Positions 12,280 to 24,254 are shown, counted from the stretch's first letter. The stretch is DNA of 64,000 bases from Iris pallida (GCA_029216955.1 JANAVB010012167.1:1-64000), one strand, 5' to 3'. A program made the numbers and translations. Notes: generated by a model not told the origin, from the letters alone.

Positions 12280-12935
12280 TTTCGTGTCCAAACATGACAC
12301 GTATCAGGGAACTATGCAACGTGTTTGTGGAAATGCCACTGTGGATTATTTTGTGTTATTTTTGAATAATTTCTGAATGGGAAATTTCATTTTGATGTCG
12401 CTTACAAGATTTTATTGGACTGAGATTGTTTCGTGCTCGTGTCGTGTCATTTTGGACACGCGTGCACGTGTGCACACGCTCGCGCGGCCTGGGGGATCTC
12501 CTGCATCTCGGGGTCTCCACAGGACACGACACGTATTTCCTTGACACGAAACATTGAGGGAACGTTGGGGCACCTCCTGACATCACGTTCCCCAAGTTTC
12601 GTGGGACTTCGTGCACTGTTTGATGAGAAATCGACCTTGTACGGGTTTTTCCCTGACTGTGCGCACTGTGTAAACACGTACTGACACGGCCCTACAACTC
12701 TGGACACGACACCACTGACACGATGCAGACACATGAACACGAGAACCTATATCTAGTCTAGTTGGGGACACGAGCACGGAGCCTGGATGGCCTGTGTTGG
12801 GTGCACGACACGCGTGCATGCCCGCACGATGCTGCCCAATTTTCTGTGTCCTGATTTACCCGTTTGGGTTTTAACTTGAATGGACACGTTTGTGTCCACT
12901 TTTGTGGACACAAACTCAACACGACACGTGTATAT
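12280..12935. repeat. GACACG/CGTGTC motif cluster, left LTR
   Basis: More than fifteen copies of GACACG, its complement, or one-base variants within 650 bp, irregularly spaced and in both orientations. Examples are GGACACGACACG near 12,520 and TGGACACGTTTGTGTCCA near 12,880, the latter forming a perfect hairpin core. Confidence 0.8.
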
Positions 12936-14833
12936 GCTGTTAGTTCATTACCAACCCTAAAATTGTTATTTTAATTCGAAATTGTGGTTAATTTTCCATT
13001 TCCTAATTTTTGTGAAAACTGTGTATTCAAGTATCCTGTTCTTTTTTTTCCAGTTTTAATATGTGATCTTTGGCAATCATTTTGACCATTTTAACACTGA
13101 TGTTTGCATGGTATTAAACCCCTAACTTGTCCTCCTATGTGTATTCTAGTAGTATGTCAAAATTTGGATTGTTTTGGGTGTGGTTTGGACTCAAATCTGA
13201 GTTTCTATGTGGTGGACTGTTTTGACAGTTTCTAATAACTGAAACCTATTCCTGCATTATTGAACCTTCCCTAAAATCTGATTTGTGTTGAATGGGGATG
13301 ACTGGTTTGGGGCTTAGTGAGGGCTAAATCTGAGATATCTGTTCCTCCGCTGTTTTGCTTCACTTTTATTCACTGTTTTCCTCACTTTCTACACACACAC
13401 AGCCCATAACACATTACACACCACCACTGCCATGTTTTACTCCCTAACACACAACTGTCACTCACTCACTACACTCTCATGAGCACACACACACTGATTT
13501 CAGTTTCTGTGCACTCCACTGTTCAGTATTAGCATGTTCCCCTATTTCACATCACCCTCACACCACTCACCCTAACACTCTAGTCCTTCACACTAATCAC
13601 AGATCACCCTATCCTCTAGAACACACACACACATACACTTGGACACTTACACTAGTGTCCCCTCTCTATACACATGTGTATATGTATGTATGTGGACACA
13701 TAGGTTGTATGGTGTACTCAATAGCCTATAGGTTGTTTTCTAAGTTATTCTTTATTACACATATGTGTGTATCATATATATACATATATGTATATATATT
13801 TTCTCTTGTAGATGTGTGATTATATATATTATATAGGTAGGCTTATGGATATACTAGCCTATATGTATATTGGGATATTCATATACTTTCATATGTGATA
13901 ATGGTATAGGTACATATGTGCTATTGGCCTATGGTGTATCTATTAGACTAGTGGGCCTAGAATTGACTTGTGTAGTCTAGTTAGACTTAGAAATGGCTTG
14001 TTAGACCTAGATTAGACTAGTTGACTTAGGTTTGACTTGGTTGACCTAGTTTGACTTCTAGGGTTGACCAGAGTTGACCAGAGTTGACCAAGAGTTGACT
14101 TTGGCCTAGATTGACCTAGATTCATGTAGTATTCATCGTAGTACATCTTATTACTATTCTGGACTTGTTGTGACTTGTGCTGTTCTAATAGGAGCCAGAC
14201 ACCACTCCTTGGACAGTACTTTTCAGTTGGATACTCAGATACCAGGCGAGTACATTCTCTGATCATTTCATATCCTGTTAGAATTATTTTCCTGCTTTAG
14301 ATTACTATACTTGATGTTGGCATATTGTTAACATGGATTAGTACTATATGGATCCTTTCTTGAGATGTTATCCCCTCATGGAGCATCGTATACTACATGT
14401 TCTGTGCGTTTCACTTACATGGTGTATCACTAGGCTTCACGGTTCTTCGATTACTTGTGACATGTACTCTCATGATCACAGAGTCTTCCCAGAATCACCT
14501 ATTGTGGGCATTCCCAGAATCACCCATTTATGGGCTATCCATGTATCACCCCTTGTGGGCCTTTGCATGGAATCATAACATAACCTGGTTGGATCCTTGT
14601 GTATTGATTGGGGGTACGGGGGAGTAGAAATAGCATGTGAATAATTCCAAATAATATAATCTTGAACCACCTCTCCTGAATCACCTCTACCTGTTCACAT
14701 GTCTAGCTTGTACTCTGATTCACTAGTCACTATTAGTTCTCTACTTATAGTAGATATTTCTATTACAGTTCTTTCTCTGTTTACATACTGTATTTCTTTC
14801 AGATCCTGTATCTTAATTTACTGCATGATTATA

Positions 14834-15024
14834 TTTTTCTAACCTGCCATGATCTGTTGAGATGTATTGTGCTCGCTCCTGTCCTGACTGGACCTGTTGA
14901 AAATATTACAAAGGACGAGGAGGAGGCTGGTGTGGATACCTATTACGGTGCCACCTTAGATGAGATATTGGACCTGGACCATCAGCAGGCCCCACTAGCT
15001 GTGGATGACACACCCTTAGACTAG
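14834..15024 (+). other. Short acidic reading frame near the LTR end (left copy)
   Basis: An open frame without an obvious ATG runs to TAG at 15,022. It contains KDEEEAG and then DEILDLDHQQAP. The right LTR keeps the same frame and stop (23,872), with only a few substitutions. The LTR of the neighbouring non-autonomous element has an acidic DEDFNVEPREFLEF segment at the matching distance from its own terminus. Function unknown; it could simply be conserved R/U5 sequence. Confidence 0.35.
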
Positions 15025-15245
15025 GATGTTTTCATTTCAGTATTTCATGGATGATTGTACTTATTGATACTTGGGATTTGGGATTTGTATTATCTTAGAC
15101 ACTTAGACTTTCTGATGTACTTGGGATTTTCTTTCATTTCAGCAGTTTTATTTATCTATCTATCAGCTATGTTATCATCTGTTTTTTCTTGAGTTTATAT
15201 CATATCGTGCTTCTTCTTTCTTAGTTGTGATTGAGTCTACTTTTT

Positions 15246-15480
15246 AGTGGTGGCCCATGCAGGTCTAGACTAGAAGTGTAGTGGTATTCGAATTAGAGTA
15301 TCACTACAGCCTGCGGTAGGATATAGGACATAAATTTTAAGATACTCGATCACTTTAGGAAAATTTCTTTTATTGCCATCTAAAATCCTTTTGTCAGCTG
15401 ATCCTTTGAATTATAATTGTCCGCCTTTGTTATTTCGCTTCTTTCTCAGAAATTGATACTCTTGTTTGTCTATCTTCAGG
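15246..15480 (+). other. Untranslated leader between 5' LTR and gag
   Basis: Starts with TTAGTGGTGGCCCATGCAGG, which the non-autonomous element also has next to its 5' LTR (about 30,833-30,858, minus strand). A TGGTATTC segment at 15,281 vaguely resembles the initiator-methionine tRNA primer site used by many chromoviruses, but the match is short. The true primer-binding site is therefore unresolved. Confidence 0.5.
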
Positions 15481-16818
15481 ATGGTAGAGACTCGATCGCA
15501 GCATATTATTCATGGGGATGCTATGGAGGGGACTGCTACCTCCCAGCCAGTACAGCAGGGCCAGGGGACTGCAGCTCCTACCACCTTTGCTCGTATTGAG
15601 GCCCCGGCAGCAGCAGCAGCAGGGGGTATGCTTCCAATGGCAGGGAGGCAGGACCCAGTTCTCCCAGAGGATCCTTACCAGCAGCCACCTCCAGGGACAG
15701 TGGATGCAGTACAGCTATTAGCCTTCTTTCGACAGTACATGGAGGGTCAGCAGACCCAGCAGCAAAGGCAGACGGCAGAGCTCACTCGAGGCATTTAGCT
15801 GGCAGTGACAGCAGTGGAGAGAGTCGTGGCTCAGCCAGCAGTAGTCCAGCAGCCACACCAGCCATGGGAGAAGGGCATCCAGGACTTCCAGAAGATGCAC
15901 CCGAGAGACTTCCAAGGGACAGAGGGGATCCTGTATGCCGATGAGTAGATCGAGCATATGGAGGAGATCTTCTGGCTGGCTGAGATTTCGACGAGGCTCC
16001 AGATAGAGGCAGCGGCCAGCATGATACAGGATCTGGCCCGTACATGGTACAAGACCGACCCGAGAGTCAGCACAGCAGGACAGACTTGGGCAGCATTCAA
16101 GAAGCTGTTCAAGGAGAAGTTCTTTCCAGACGCAGCACTGGGAGCCCTCGAGACCCAGTTCGAGGCCCTGGTCCAGGGGAGCCAGTCCGTGGAGGAGTAC
16201 GCAGGAGAGTTCTACCGCCTAAGCAGATTTATGGAGGACTTGTCTGAGACGACGAAGACCCGGAGGTTCCAGAAGGGCTTGGTAAAGGAGGTCAAGTCCT
16301 ACACCAAGAACGCCCGCAGTGCTACATTTGAGGAGATCCTGGTGGACGTACTAGCTGCAGAGGATGATCTTGAGCTTAGGCTCAAGAGGGAGCGAGACTC
16401 CCAGGGAGGCAGCAGTAGCGGAGGACCGGCCAAGAGGCCGCACTTTCATCAGCAGCACCACCAGCAGCAGAGGTTCCAGCTGCAGCAGTTTCAGCAGCCG
16501 AAGCACTAGCCAGTGCAGCATCAGCAGCAGAGGGTGCAGCAGCAGGCCCAGAGACAGCAGTCCACCAGTTGTCCCTACTGTAAGAAGCCAGGGCATGGGT
16601 GGACTGAGAGCAGGAGGAGACTGGGGAAGTGTCTTTTTTGCGGATCGTCAGAGCATCAGATGAAGGACTTTTCCCTCTCTATAGGCAGAGCAGCTCAGGG
16701 AGCCGGAGCCAAGGCTCCAGTAGGACCGCAGAGGGGGCCAGCCCTGCCGACCCAACAGTAGAGATTTGTTCAGCATCAGCAGCAGGCCAGGGGAGGCCAG
16801 CAGGGGCGAGCTTTCGCC
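15481..16818 (+). pseudogene. Tekay-like gag (nucleocapsid/capsid), four stops
   Basis: Starts MVETRSQ, the usual opening of Tekay-type gag. The first third is glutamine/alanine-rich. The capsid-like core (15,958-16,330) has AASMIQDLARTWY, then FKEKFFPDA and SVEEYAGEFYRLSRF, as in the retrotransposon gag family. The tail is glutamine-rich and carries one decayed zinc knuckle around 16,570-16,680 (CPYCKKPGHG, then GKCLFCGSSEHQ), with expected cysteines replaced. The frame is continuous with pol. Four TAG stops (15,796; 15,946; 16,507; 16,759) break it without any frameshift. It would form the virus-like particle shell and bind RNA. Confidence 0.85.
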
Positions 16819-19800
16819 ATGGCGGCCGAGGATGCAGAGGCGATAGGAGAGCTGATCGCAGGTTCGATTCTTTTCGACTCCAGTCCAGCATTTGCATTAT
16901 TCGATTCCGGTGCTTCGCATAGCTTTATATCAGTATCTTTTGCGATTAGACATGGTATTATAGCTGAATCGTTGCCTAGGACTTACAAGATCACGACCGG
17001 GGGTGGCATTATCCTAGTACGTGATGTTTGTAAGGGTCGGAGAGTTATTTTGGGAGGCTGTGAGTTGGAGGTTAGCCTGCTCGTAATGCCATTGCCGAAC
17101 TACGATATAGTACTAGGCATGGATTGGTTGAGCAGGCACCATGCCAGCATTGATTGCAGAGGGGGTAGAGTTCTCTTCAGAGCGCCGGGGGAGCCAGAGT
17201 TCGAGTACTCCAAACGTCAGGCAGAGCAGAGCAGCGGAGTCTTCTGTGGAGTCTCGGTCGAGGAGCAGGCGATTCCACACCCCTTGATAGCAGAGTATAT
17301 GGATGTTTTCCCAGAGGAGTTGTCGGGGTTGCCACCAGACAGAGACATAGAGTTTTCGATAGACTTGGTTCCAGGAGCGGAACCCATCTCTCAGCATGTC
17401 TATCGGGTGAACAACAGTGACCTGGTGGAGCTGAAGAAGCAGGTGGATGAGCTACAGGACAAGGGCTTCATCCGCTGGAGTTCGTCGCCATGGGGTGCAC
17501 CAGTGTTGTTCGTGCCGAAGAAGGATGGGTCAGTACGCATGTGTATTGACTATAGGGCACTCAACAACCTCACGATCAAGAACAAATACCCACTACCGCG
17601 GATCGACGATCTATTTGACCAGTTGAGCGGAGCTCGGGTATTTTCCAAGATTGATCTGAGGTCGGGATATCACCAGGTGAAGGTGAAGAGGGAGGATATT
17701 CCCAAGACCGCTTTCAGGACGCGGTACGGGCAGTTCGAGTTTTTGGTTATGCCATTTGGGCTAACCAATGCACCAGCAGTGTTTATGAACCTTATGAACA
17801 AGGTGTTCCACCAGTATCTGGATCAGTTTGTGGTGGTATTCATAGACGATATCTTGATATATTCCAAGACTGAGGAGGAGCACGAGGAGCATCTGCGGAT
17901 AGTACTGGAGATTCTCAGGAAGGAGCAGCTTTATGGAAAACTCTCCAAGTGTGAGTTTTTCTTGGACCGGGTGGACTTCTTGGGGCATGTTGTAACTGGA
18001 GATGGTATCTCAGTTGACCCCAAGAAGATTGTAGCAGTCGAGGCATGGGCAGCGCCGACTTCAGTTGCAGAGATCAGGAGTTTCCTGGGGCTGGCAGGAT
18101 ATTATCGGAGATTTGTGCAGGATTTCTCCCGGGTTGCAGAGCCGTTGACACGGTTGACCCGAAAGGACGCTGAGTATGTTTGGTCAGAGGAGTGTCAGGC
18201 AGCTTTTGATGAGTTGAAGAAGCGGCTTACGACAGCTCCGATTCTGACATTTCCTTCAGGATCGGGTGGTTTTACTATTTATAATGATGCTTCAAGGAAG
18301 GGGCTGGGTTGTGTGTTGCAACAGCACGGGAAGGTGATTGCCTATGCTTCCAGGCAATTGCGTCCCCATGAGAAGAACTACCCTACCCACGACCTGGAGC
18401 TGGCAGCAGTGATATTTGCTCTGAAGCTGTGGAAGCATTATCTGTATGGCGAGAGGGTGGAGATCTTCACGGATCACAAGAGCTTAAAGTATGTGTTCAC
18501 TCAGAAGGAGTTGAACATGAGGCAGCGCAGATGGTTGGAGTTGATGAAGGACTTCGACATTGTACTGCATTATCACCCCAGGAAGGCCAACGTGGTTATC
18601 GATGCCTTGAGTAGGTATCCGACAACCATGTGTTTGACCATGGATCGGCATTTGCTTGCCGACTTGGAGAGCCTTGGGATTGAGGTGATCGTGCCCGGAG
18701 TGCAGATGCAGCTATGGGGGATGCAGATTCGGTCAGACTTGGTAGAGAGGATCAAGTCAGCACAGTTTGAGGACGTTGCTCTGCGGTGTCTCCGAGAGCA
18801 GGTACGAGCAGGATTGCTGGAGGGCGAGTTTTCTCTTGCAGAGGATGGTGCCTTGAGGCACGATTCCAGATTATGTGTGCCCAGCGGAGAGCTCAAGGAG
18901 CAGGTTATGCAGGAGGCCCACAGATCTCAGTACTCCATACACCCGGGTGCCAACAAGATGTACCGAGATCTGAGGGAGCATGTTTGGTGGTCCGGGATGA
19001 AGCGGAAGGTGGCTCGCTTCATAGCTAGGTGCTTGATCTGTCAGCAGGTCAAGGCGGAAAGGCAGAGGCCCGGTGGATTGTTGCAGCCGCTGTCCATTTC
19101 CGAGTGGAAATGAGAGCATATCACTATGGACTTCGTATCAGGATTACCGCGTACACCAGGAGGAAAAGACGTGATTTAGGTCATCGTTGACAGGTTGACC
19201 AAATCGGCCCACTTCTTGCCATTCAAGGTGGGTACGTCTACAGAGAGGCTGGCGGAGATGTATATGCGGCAGATAGTCAGGATTCACGGGGTTCCGGTCA
19301 GCATCGTCTCAGATCGGGATAGCCATTATACTTCCCATTTCTGGAGGAGTCTGCAGACCAGCTTGGGCACTCAGCTCAAGTTTAGTACTGCATACCACCC
19401 CCAGACGGACGGACAGTCAGAGCGGACTATTCAGACCCTTGAGGATATGCTGCGGACGTGCGTCCTGGGAGGATCATCTTCATTTGGTGGAGTTTGCTTA
19501 CAATAATAGTTTCCAGGCCAGCATTGAGATGTCACCTTTCGAGGCTCTGTACGGGCGTAGGTACCGTACACCCTTATCCTGGGATGATGTTGGTGAGCGA
19601 GCTTTACTGGGGCCAGAGATGGTTGTTGATGCGGCCGAGAAGGTAAAGCTCATCAGGGACAGACTTCGTATGGCGCAGGACAGACATCGGTACTGGGTCG
19701 ATAGCCATCGGAGGCCGTTGCAGTTTGAGGTACAGATTAGAGTAGGATTAGATTTAGGTTTGTTGTTGTGATTTTGATCATGTTGTTTATTATAATTAAT

Positions 19801-20244
19801 TGAGACCTTGCTTGTGATTAGGTCGGAGACCAAGTTTTCTTGAGGATATCTCTGACTCGTGGTACAATACGTTTTGGTGGAGGCGGGAAGCTTAGCCCGC
19901 GCTTCATCGGCCCTTTCGTTATCAGCGGGAGAGTCGGTGACGTTACATACAGGCTAGACTTGCCGCCTGTACTAGTGGGGGTCCATAACGTATTTCATGT
20001 ATCACAGTTGAGACGGTACATGGCTGACCCTAGCCATGTGCTCGATCATTCGGAGATTGAGGTTGGACCTACTCTCAGTTATCCAGAGCAGCCTGTGGAG
20101 ATTCTGGATCGCCGGGAGAAGGTTCTGACGAACCAGGTGATACCCTTGGTACGCGTCGCATGGAGGCATCATTCTCCATGAGAGTCGACCTGGGAGCGGG
20201 AGGATGAGATGCGCGAGCGGTACCCCTATCTTTTTGGACCGTGA
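16819..20244 (+). pseudogene. Tekay-like pol: protease, RT, RNase H, integrase, chromodomain-like tail
   Basis: Protease has [10 protein letters not shown] at about 16,903. RT has [16 protein letters not shown] and catalytic [10 protein letters not shown] at 17,839. RNase H runs about 18,260-18,620 ([10 protein letters not shown], then [10 protein letters not shown]). Integrase has an HHCC finger (18,910-19,050, CLICQQVK), then a core with [17 protein letters not shown] and the [12 protein letters not shown] glutamate. The C-terminus is LPPVLVGVHNVFHVSQLRRY, then IPLVRVAW and STWEREDEM, chromodomain-like. Defects are TGA at 19,111, TAG at 19,177, a frameshift with apparent small deletion near 19,465, and TGA at 20,179. 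A 92-nt intron-like segment lies at 19,730-19,821. Chromodomains of this type bind histone marks and steer integration to heterochromatin. Confidence 0.9.
19730..19821 (+). other. Intron-like GT-AG insertion in integrase
   Basis: Integrase reads through FEV and GDQVFLRI only if these 92 nt are skipped. The segment begins GTACAG, ends GTGATTAG, is AT-rich, and has a TTAATTGAG-like branch region 20-30 nt before its end. The exon junction TTTGAG then GTCGGAGAC keeps the frame exactly: both flanking frames are open and differ by the segment length. It has the size and composition of a small plant intron. It is not a duplicate of any neighbouring sequence. Confidence 0.72.
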
Positions 20245-20323
20245 GGTATACCTTTCTATCCTTCTCAGCAGTTTAGTTTCGCCTTTAATTTCGAGGACGA
20301 AATTATTTTAAGGAGGGTAGATT
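20245..20323 (+). promoter_or_regulatory. 3' untranslated region and polypurine tract
   Basis: TTTCGAGGACGAAATT followed by AAGGAGGGTAG ends right at the 3' LTR (20,324). This is the plus-strand primer for reverse transcription. The wording closely matches the 3' internal end of the non-autonomous element (27,512-27,560, minus strand). Confidence 0.85.
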
Positions 20324-23300
20324 TGTCACTACCACTTTTCTAGCTTGGGGGTATTTTGGTCATCTTTCAAATTTTGGGAATTTTTGGAATTATTATGTAT
20401 TATTATGATTTATTAGAATTAATATGATTTTTTGGTGATTTTTTAGGATAATTGATTTTGGGCCTATAGTTAACTTTGACTTGTGTTGACTAGAAGACTA
20501 ACCTAGTGACTAATCTAGGTTATGGCCACTTAGTTAGGTTAAGTAACCTTGGTTTGACCTAATTTAATGAGGTTTAAGTCATTGAAACTAGTTAGGAGTG
20601 ATTTGGAGTTATTTAGGCTAATATGGCTTAAGACTTCATAAGTCATGACTTATGGTTTTAACCATTTAATAAAACAACTTAGCCATAGCCTATTGACTTG
20701 GCCCAAAGCCCAAATTAGCAACCCTAACATTTTGTCCAGCCAACCTAGGGATTCCTCCACTATTTACTCTCTCCTAAAATCTAGGGCTAGCCTCTTCCTT
20801 AGGAATTTATTGCAAGAGAAGAAAGAGGTGAGTCCCCATGTTCAAAAATCCCTAAAAAATCCATTTTTCCTCCTTTTTAATCCAAACAAGTTGCAATAGG
20901 TTCTAATTATTGTTTCTTGTTGTTGGAATTGGTTGTTCTCAGTTTTCTAACAATTTGGATGAGTTTTACCATCAAGGAGAACATCACTCATTAAAGCTTT
21001 TTGAGAGTTTTGATTCATTGAGGTAACTCTCTATCCACACCATAGAATCCTAAGATTTTTGCATCAATAGGGAGCCCTAGACCTAACCTAACAGTAGAAA
21101 TAGGAAACCCTAGGTTTTCGTGTCCTTTCGTGTCCAAACAGGACACGTATCAGTGAACTATGCAACGTGTTTGTGGAAATGCCACTGTGGATTATTTTGT
21201 GTTATTTTCGAATAATTTTTGAATGGGAAATTTCGTTTTGATGTCGCTTACAAGATTTTATTGGACTGAGATTGTTTCGTGCTCGTGTCGTGTCATTTTG
21301 GACACACGTGCACGTGTGCTGCACACGCTCGCGCGCGGCCTGGGGGATCCCCTGCAACTCGGGGTCTCCACAGCACACGACACGTATTTCCTTGACACGA
21401 AACTTTGAGGGAACGTTGGGGCACCTCCTGACATCACGTTCCCCAAGTTTCGTGGGACTTCGTGCACTGGTTGATGAGAAATCGACCGTGCACGGGTTTT
21501 TTCCTGACTGTGCGCACTGTGTAAACACGCACTGACACGGCCCTACAACTCTGGACACGACACGCACTGACACGATGCAGACACATGAACACGATAACCT
21601 ATACCTAGTCTAGTTGGGGACACGGGCACGGAGCCTGAGATGGCCTGTGTCGGGTACACGACACGCGTGCACGCCAGCACGATGCTGTCCAGTTTCCTGT
21701 GTCCTGATTTACCCGTTTGGGTTTTAACTTGAATGGACACGTTTGTGTCCACTTTTGTGGACACAAACTCATCACACGACACGTGTATATGCTGTTAGTT
21801 TATTACCAACCCTAAAATTGGTATTTTAATTCGAAATTGTGGTTAATTTTCCATTTCCTAATTTTTGTGAAAACTGTGTATTCAAGTATCCTGTTCTTTT
21901 TTTTTTCCAGTTTTAATATGTGATCTTTGGCAATCATTTTGACCATTTTAACACTGATGTTTGCATGGTATTAAACCCCTAACTTGTCCTCCTATGTGTA
22001 TTCTTGTAGTATGTCAAAATTTGGATTGTTTTGGGTGTGGGTTGGACTCAAATCTGAGTTTCTATGTGGTGGACTGTTTTGACAGTTTTTAATAACTGAA
22101 ACCTATTCCTGCATTATTGAACCTTCCCTAAAATCTAATTTGTGTTGAATGGGATGACTGGTTTGGGGTTTAGTGAGGGCTAAAGCTGAGATATCAGTTC
22201 CTCCACTGTTTTGCTTCACTTTTATTCACTGTTTCCCTCACTTTCTACACACACACAGCCCATAACACATTACACACCACCACTGCCATATTTTACTCTC
22301 TAACACACAACTGTCACTCACTCACCACACTCTCATGAGCACACACATACTGATTTCAGTTTCTGTGCACTCCACTGTTCAGTATTAGCATGTTCACCTA
22401 TTTCACATCACCCGCACACCACTCACCCTAACACTCTAGTCCTTCACACTAATCACAGACCACCCTATCCTCTAGAACACACACACACACATACACTTGG
22501 ACACTTACACTAGTGTCCCCTCTCTATACACATGTGTATATGTATGTATGTGGACACATAGGTTGTATGGTGTACTCATTAGCCTATAGGTTGTTTTCTA
22601 AGTTATTCTTTATTACACATATGTGTGTATCATATATATACATATATGTATATATATATTTTCTCTTGTAGATGTGTGATTATATATATTATATAGGTAG
22701 GCATATGGATATACTAGCCTATATGTATATAGGGATATTTATATACTTTCATATGTGATAATGGTATAGGTACATATGTGCTATTGGCCTATGGTGTGTC
22801 TATTAGACTAGTGGGCCTAGAATTGACTTGTGTAGTCTAGTTAGACTTAGAAATGGCTTGTTAGACCTAGATTAGACTAGTTGACTTAGGTTTGACTTGG
22901 TTGACCTAGTTTGACTTCTAGGGTTGACCAGAGTTGACCAAGAGTTGACTTTGGCCTAGATTGACCTAGATTCATGTAGTATTTATCGTAGTGCATCTTA
23001 TTACTATTCTGGACTTGTTGTGACTTGTGTTATTCTAATAGGAGCCATACACCACTCCTTGGACAGTACTTTTCAGTTGGACAATCAGATACCAGGCGAG
23101 TACATTCTCTGATCATTTCATATCCTGTTAGAATTATTTTCCTGCTTTAGATTACTATACTTTATGTTGGCACGTTGGTAACACGGATTAGTACTATATG
23201 GATCCTTTCTTGAGATGTTATCCCCTCAGGGAGCATCGTATACTACATGTTCTGTGCGTTTCACTTATATGGTGTATCACTATGCTTCACGGTTCTTCGA

Positions 23301-24242
23301 TCACTTGTGACATGTACTCTCATGATCACAGAGTCTTCCCAGAATCACCCATTGTGGGCATTCCCAGAATCACCCATTTATGGGCTATCCATGTATCACC
23401 CCTTGTGGGCCTTTGTATGGAATCATAACATAACCTGGTTGGATCCTTGTGTATTGATTAGGGGTACGGGGGAGTAGAAATAGCATGTGAATAATTCCAA
23501 ATAATATAATCTTGAACCACCTCTCCTGAATCACCTCTACCTGTTCACATGTCTAGCTTGTACTCTGATTCACTAGTCACTGTTAGTTCTCTACTTATAG
23601 TAGATATTTCTATTATAGTTCTCTCTCTATTTACATACTGTATTTCTTTCAGATCCTGTATCTTAATTTACTACATGATTATATTTTTCTAACCTGCCAT
23701 GATCTGTTGAGATGTATTGTGCTCGCTCCTGTCCTGACTGGACCTGTTGAAAATATTACAGAGGACGAGGAGGAGGCTGGTATGGATACCTATTACGGTG
23801 CCACCTTAGATGAGATGTTGGACCTGGACCATCAGCAGGCCCCACTAGCTGTGGATGACACACCCTTAGACTAGGATGTTTTCATTTCAGTATTTCATGG
23901 ATGATTGTACTTATTGATACTTGGGATTTGGGATTTGTATTATCTAGACACTTAGACTTTCTGATGTACTTGGGATTTCCTTTCATTTCAGTAGTTTCAT
24001 TTTTCTATCTATCAGCTATGTTATCATCTGTTTTTCCTTGAGTTTATATCATATCGTGCTTCTTCTTCATTAGTTGTGATTGAGTCTACTTTTATCATGT
24101 CACCCCCATTCGGGGAGTATAAACTGTTTAAGCTTATATTGCTAGATGTTGTGACCTAGGACAGCGTTCTACTGCCGACACTACGGCATAGGCTGGACGT
24201 ACCCATGTCTCGTGCCCTAACTCTAGGGTGCGGGTCGTGACA
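20324..24242 (+). mobile_element. 3' LTR of the Tekay-like element (3,919 bp, complete)
   Basis: Starts TGTCACTACC and ends GGGTCGTGACA. It contains the 145-bp terminal segment that the left LTR has lost. It repeats all internal landmarks of the left LTR: the GACACG cluster at 21,115-21,785, CA-rich sequence near 22,240-22,500, TA/TG simple repeats near 22,530-22,700, and the acidic frame ending at 23,874. Confidence 0.92.
21115..21785. repeat. GACACG/CGTGTC motif cluster, right LTR
   Basis: Same irregular two-orientation cluster as in the left LTR. A few copies differ, for example an extra dinucleotide in CACGTGTGCTGCACACGCTC and an extra GCGC step nearby. Confidence 0.8.
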
Positions 24243-24247
24243 ACTCT
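24243..24247. repeat. Target site duplication, right copy (ACTCT)
   Basis: Identical to 11,464-11,468. Only seven further bases separate it from the next LTR element. Confidence 0.9.
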
Positions 24248-24249
24248 AG

Positions 24250-24254
24250 TTTTT
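24250..24254. repeat. Target site duplication of the non-autonomous element (TTTTT, left)
   Basis: TTTTT before TGTCACGCCC. TTTTT also follows the other LTR at 34,119-34,123. Low complexity makes this weaker evidence than ACTCT, but position and length are right. Confidence 0.65.

Larger units (their letters stand above)
11469..15247 (+). mobile_element. 5' LTR of the Tekay-like element (3' end deleted)
   Basis: Matches 20,324-24,097 almost base for base. The last part of the LTR present in the right copy (24,098-24,242, ending GGGTCGTGACA) is missing, and the sequence passes straight into the leader TAGTGGTGGCCCATGCAGG. The LTR holds a GACACG-rich block, CA-rich and TA-rich simple sequence (13,390-13,860), a short GTTGACCAGA tandem near 14,060, and a short acidic reading frame near its end. 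Confidence 0.9.
11469..24242 (+). mobile_element. Tekay-like Ty3/gypsy chromovirus, complete structure, coding region broken
   Basis: The element has long LTRs starting TGTCACTACC, a leader, one gag-pol frame, a polypurine tract and a second LTR ending GTGACA. Perfect ACTCT target duplications flank it. Domain order is gag, protease, RT, RNase H, integrase, then a chromodomain-like C-terminus, which places it in the Ty3/gypsy chromoviruses. The long LTRs (3.8-3.9 kb) and the IPLVRVAW / STWE C-terminus suggest the Tekay (Del) clade. The LTRs are nearly identical by eye, so insertion is fairly recent relative to its surroundings. Seven premature in-frame stops and one frameshift block translation. 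It sits inside the old LTR starting at 9,853. Confidence 0.93.
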
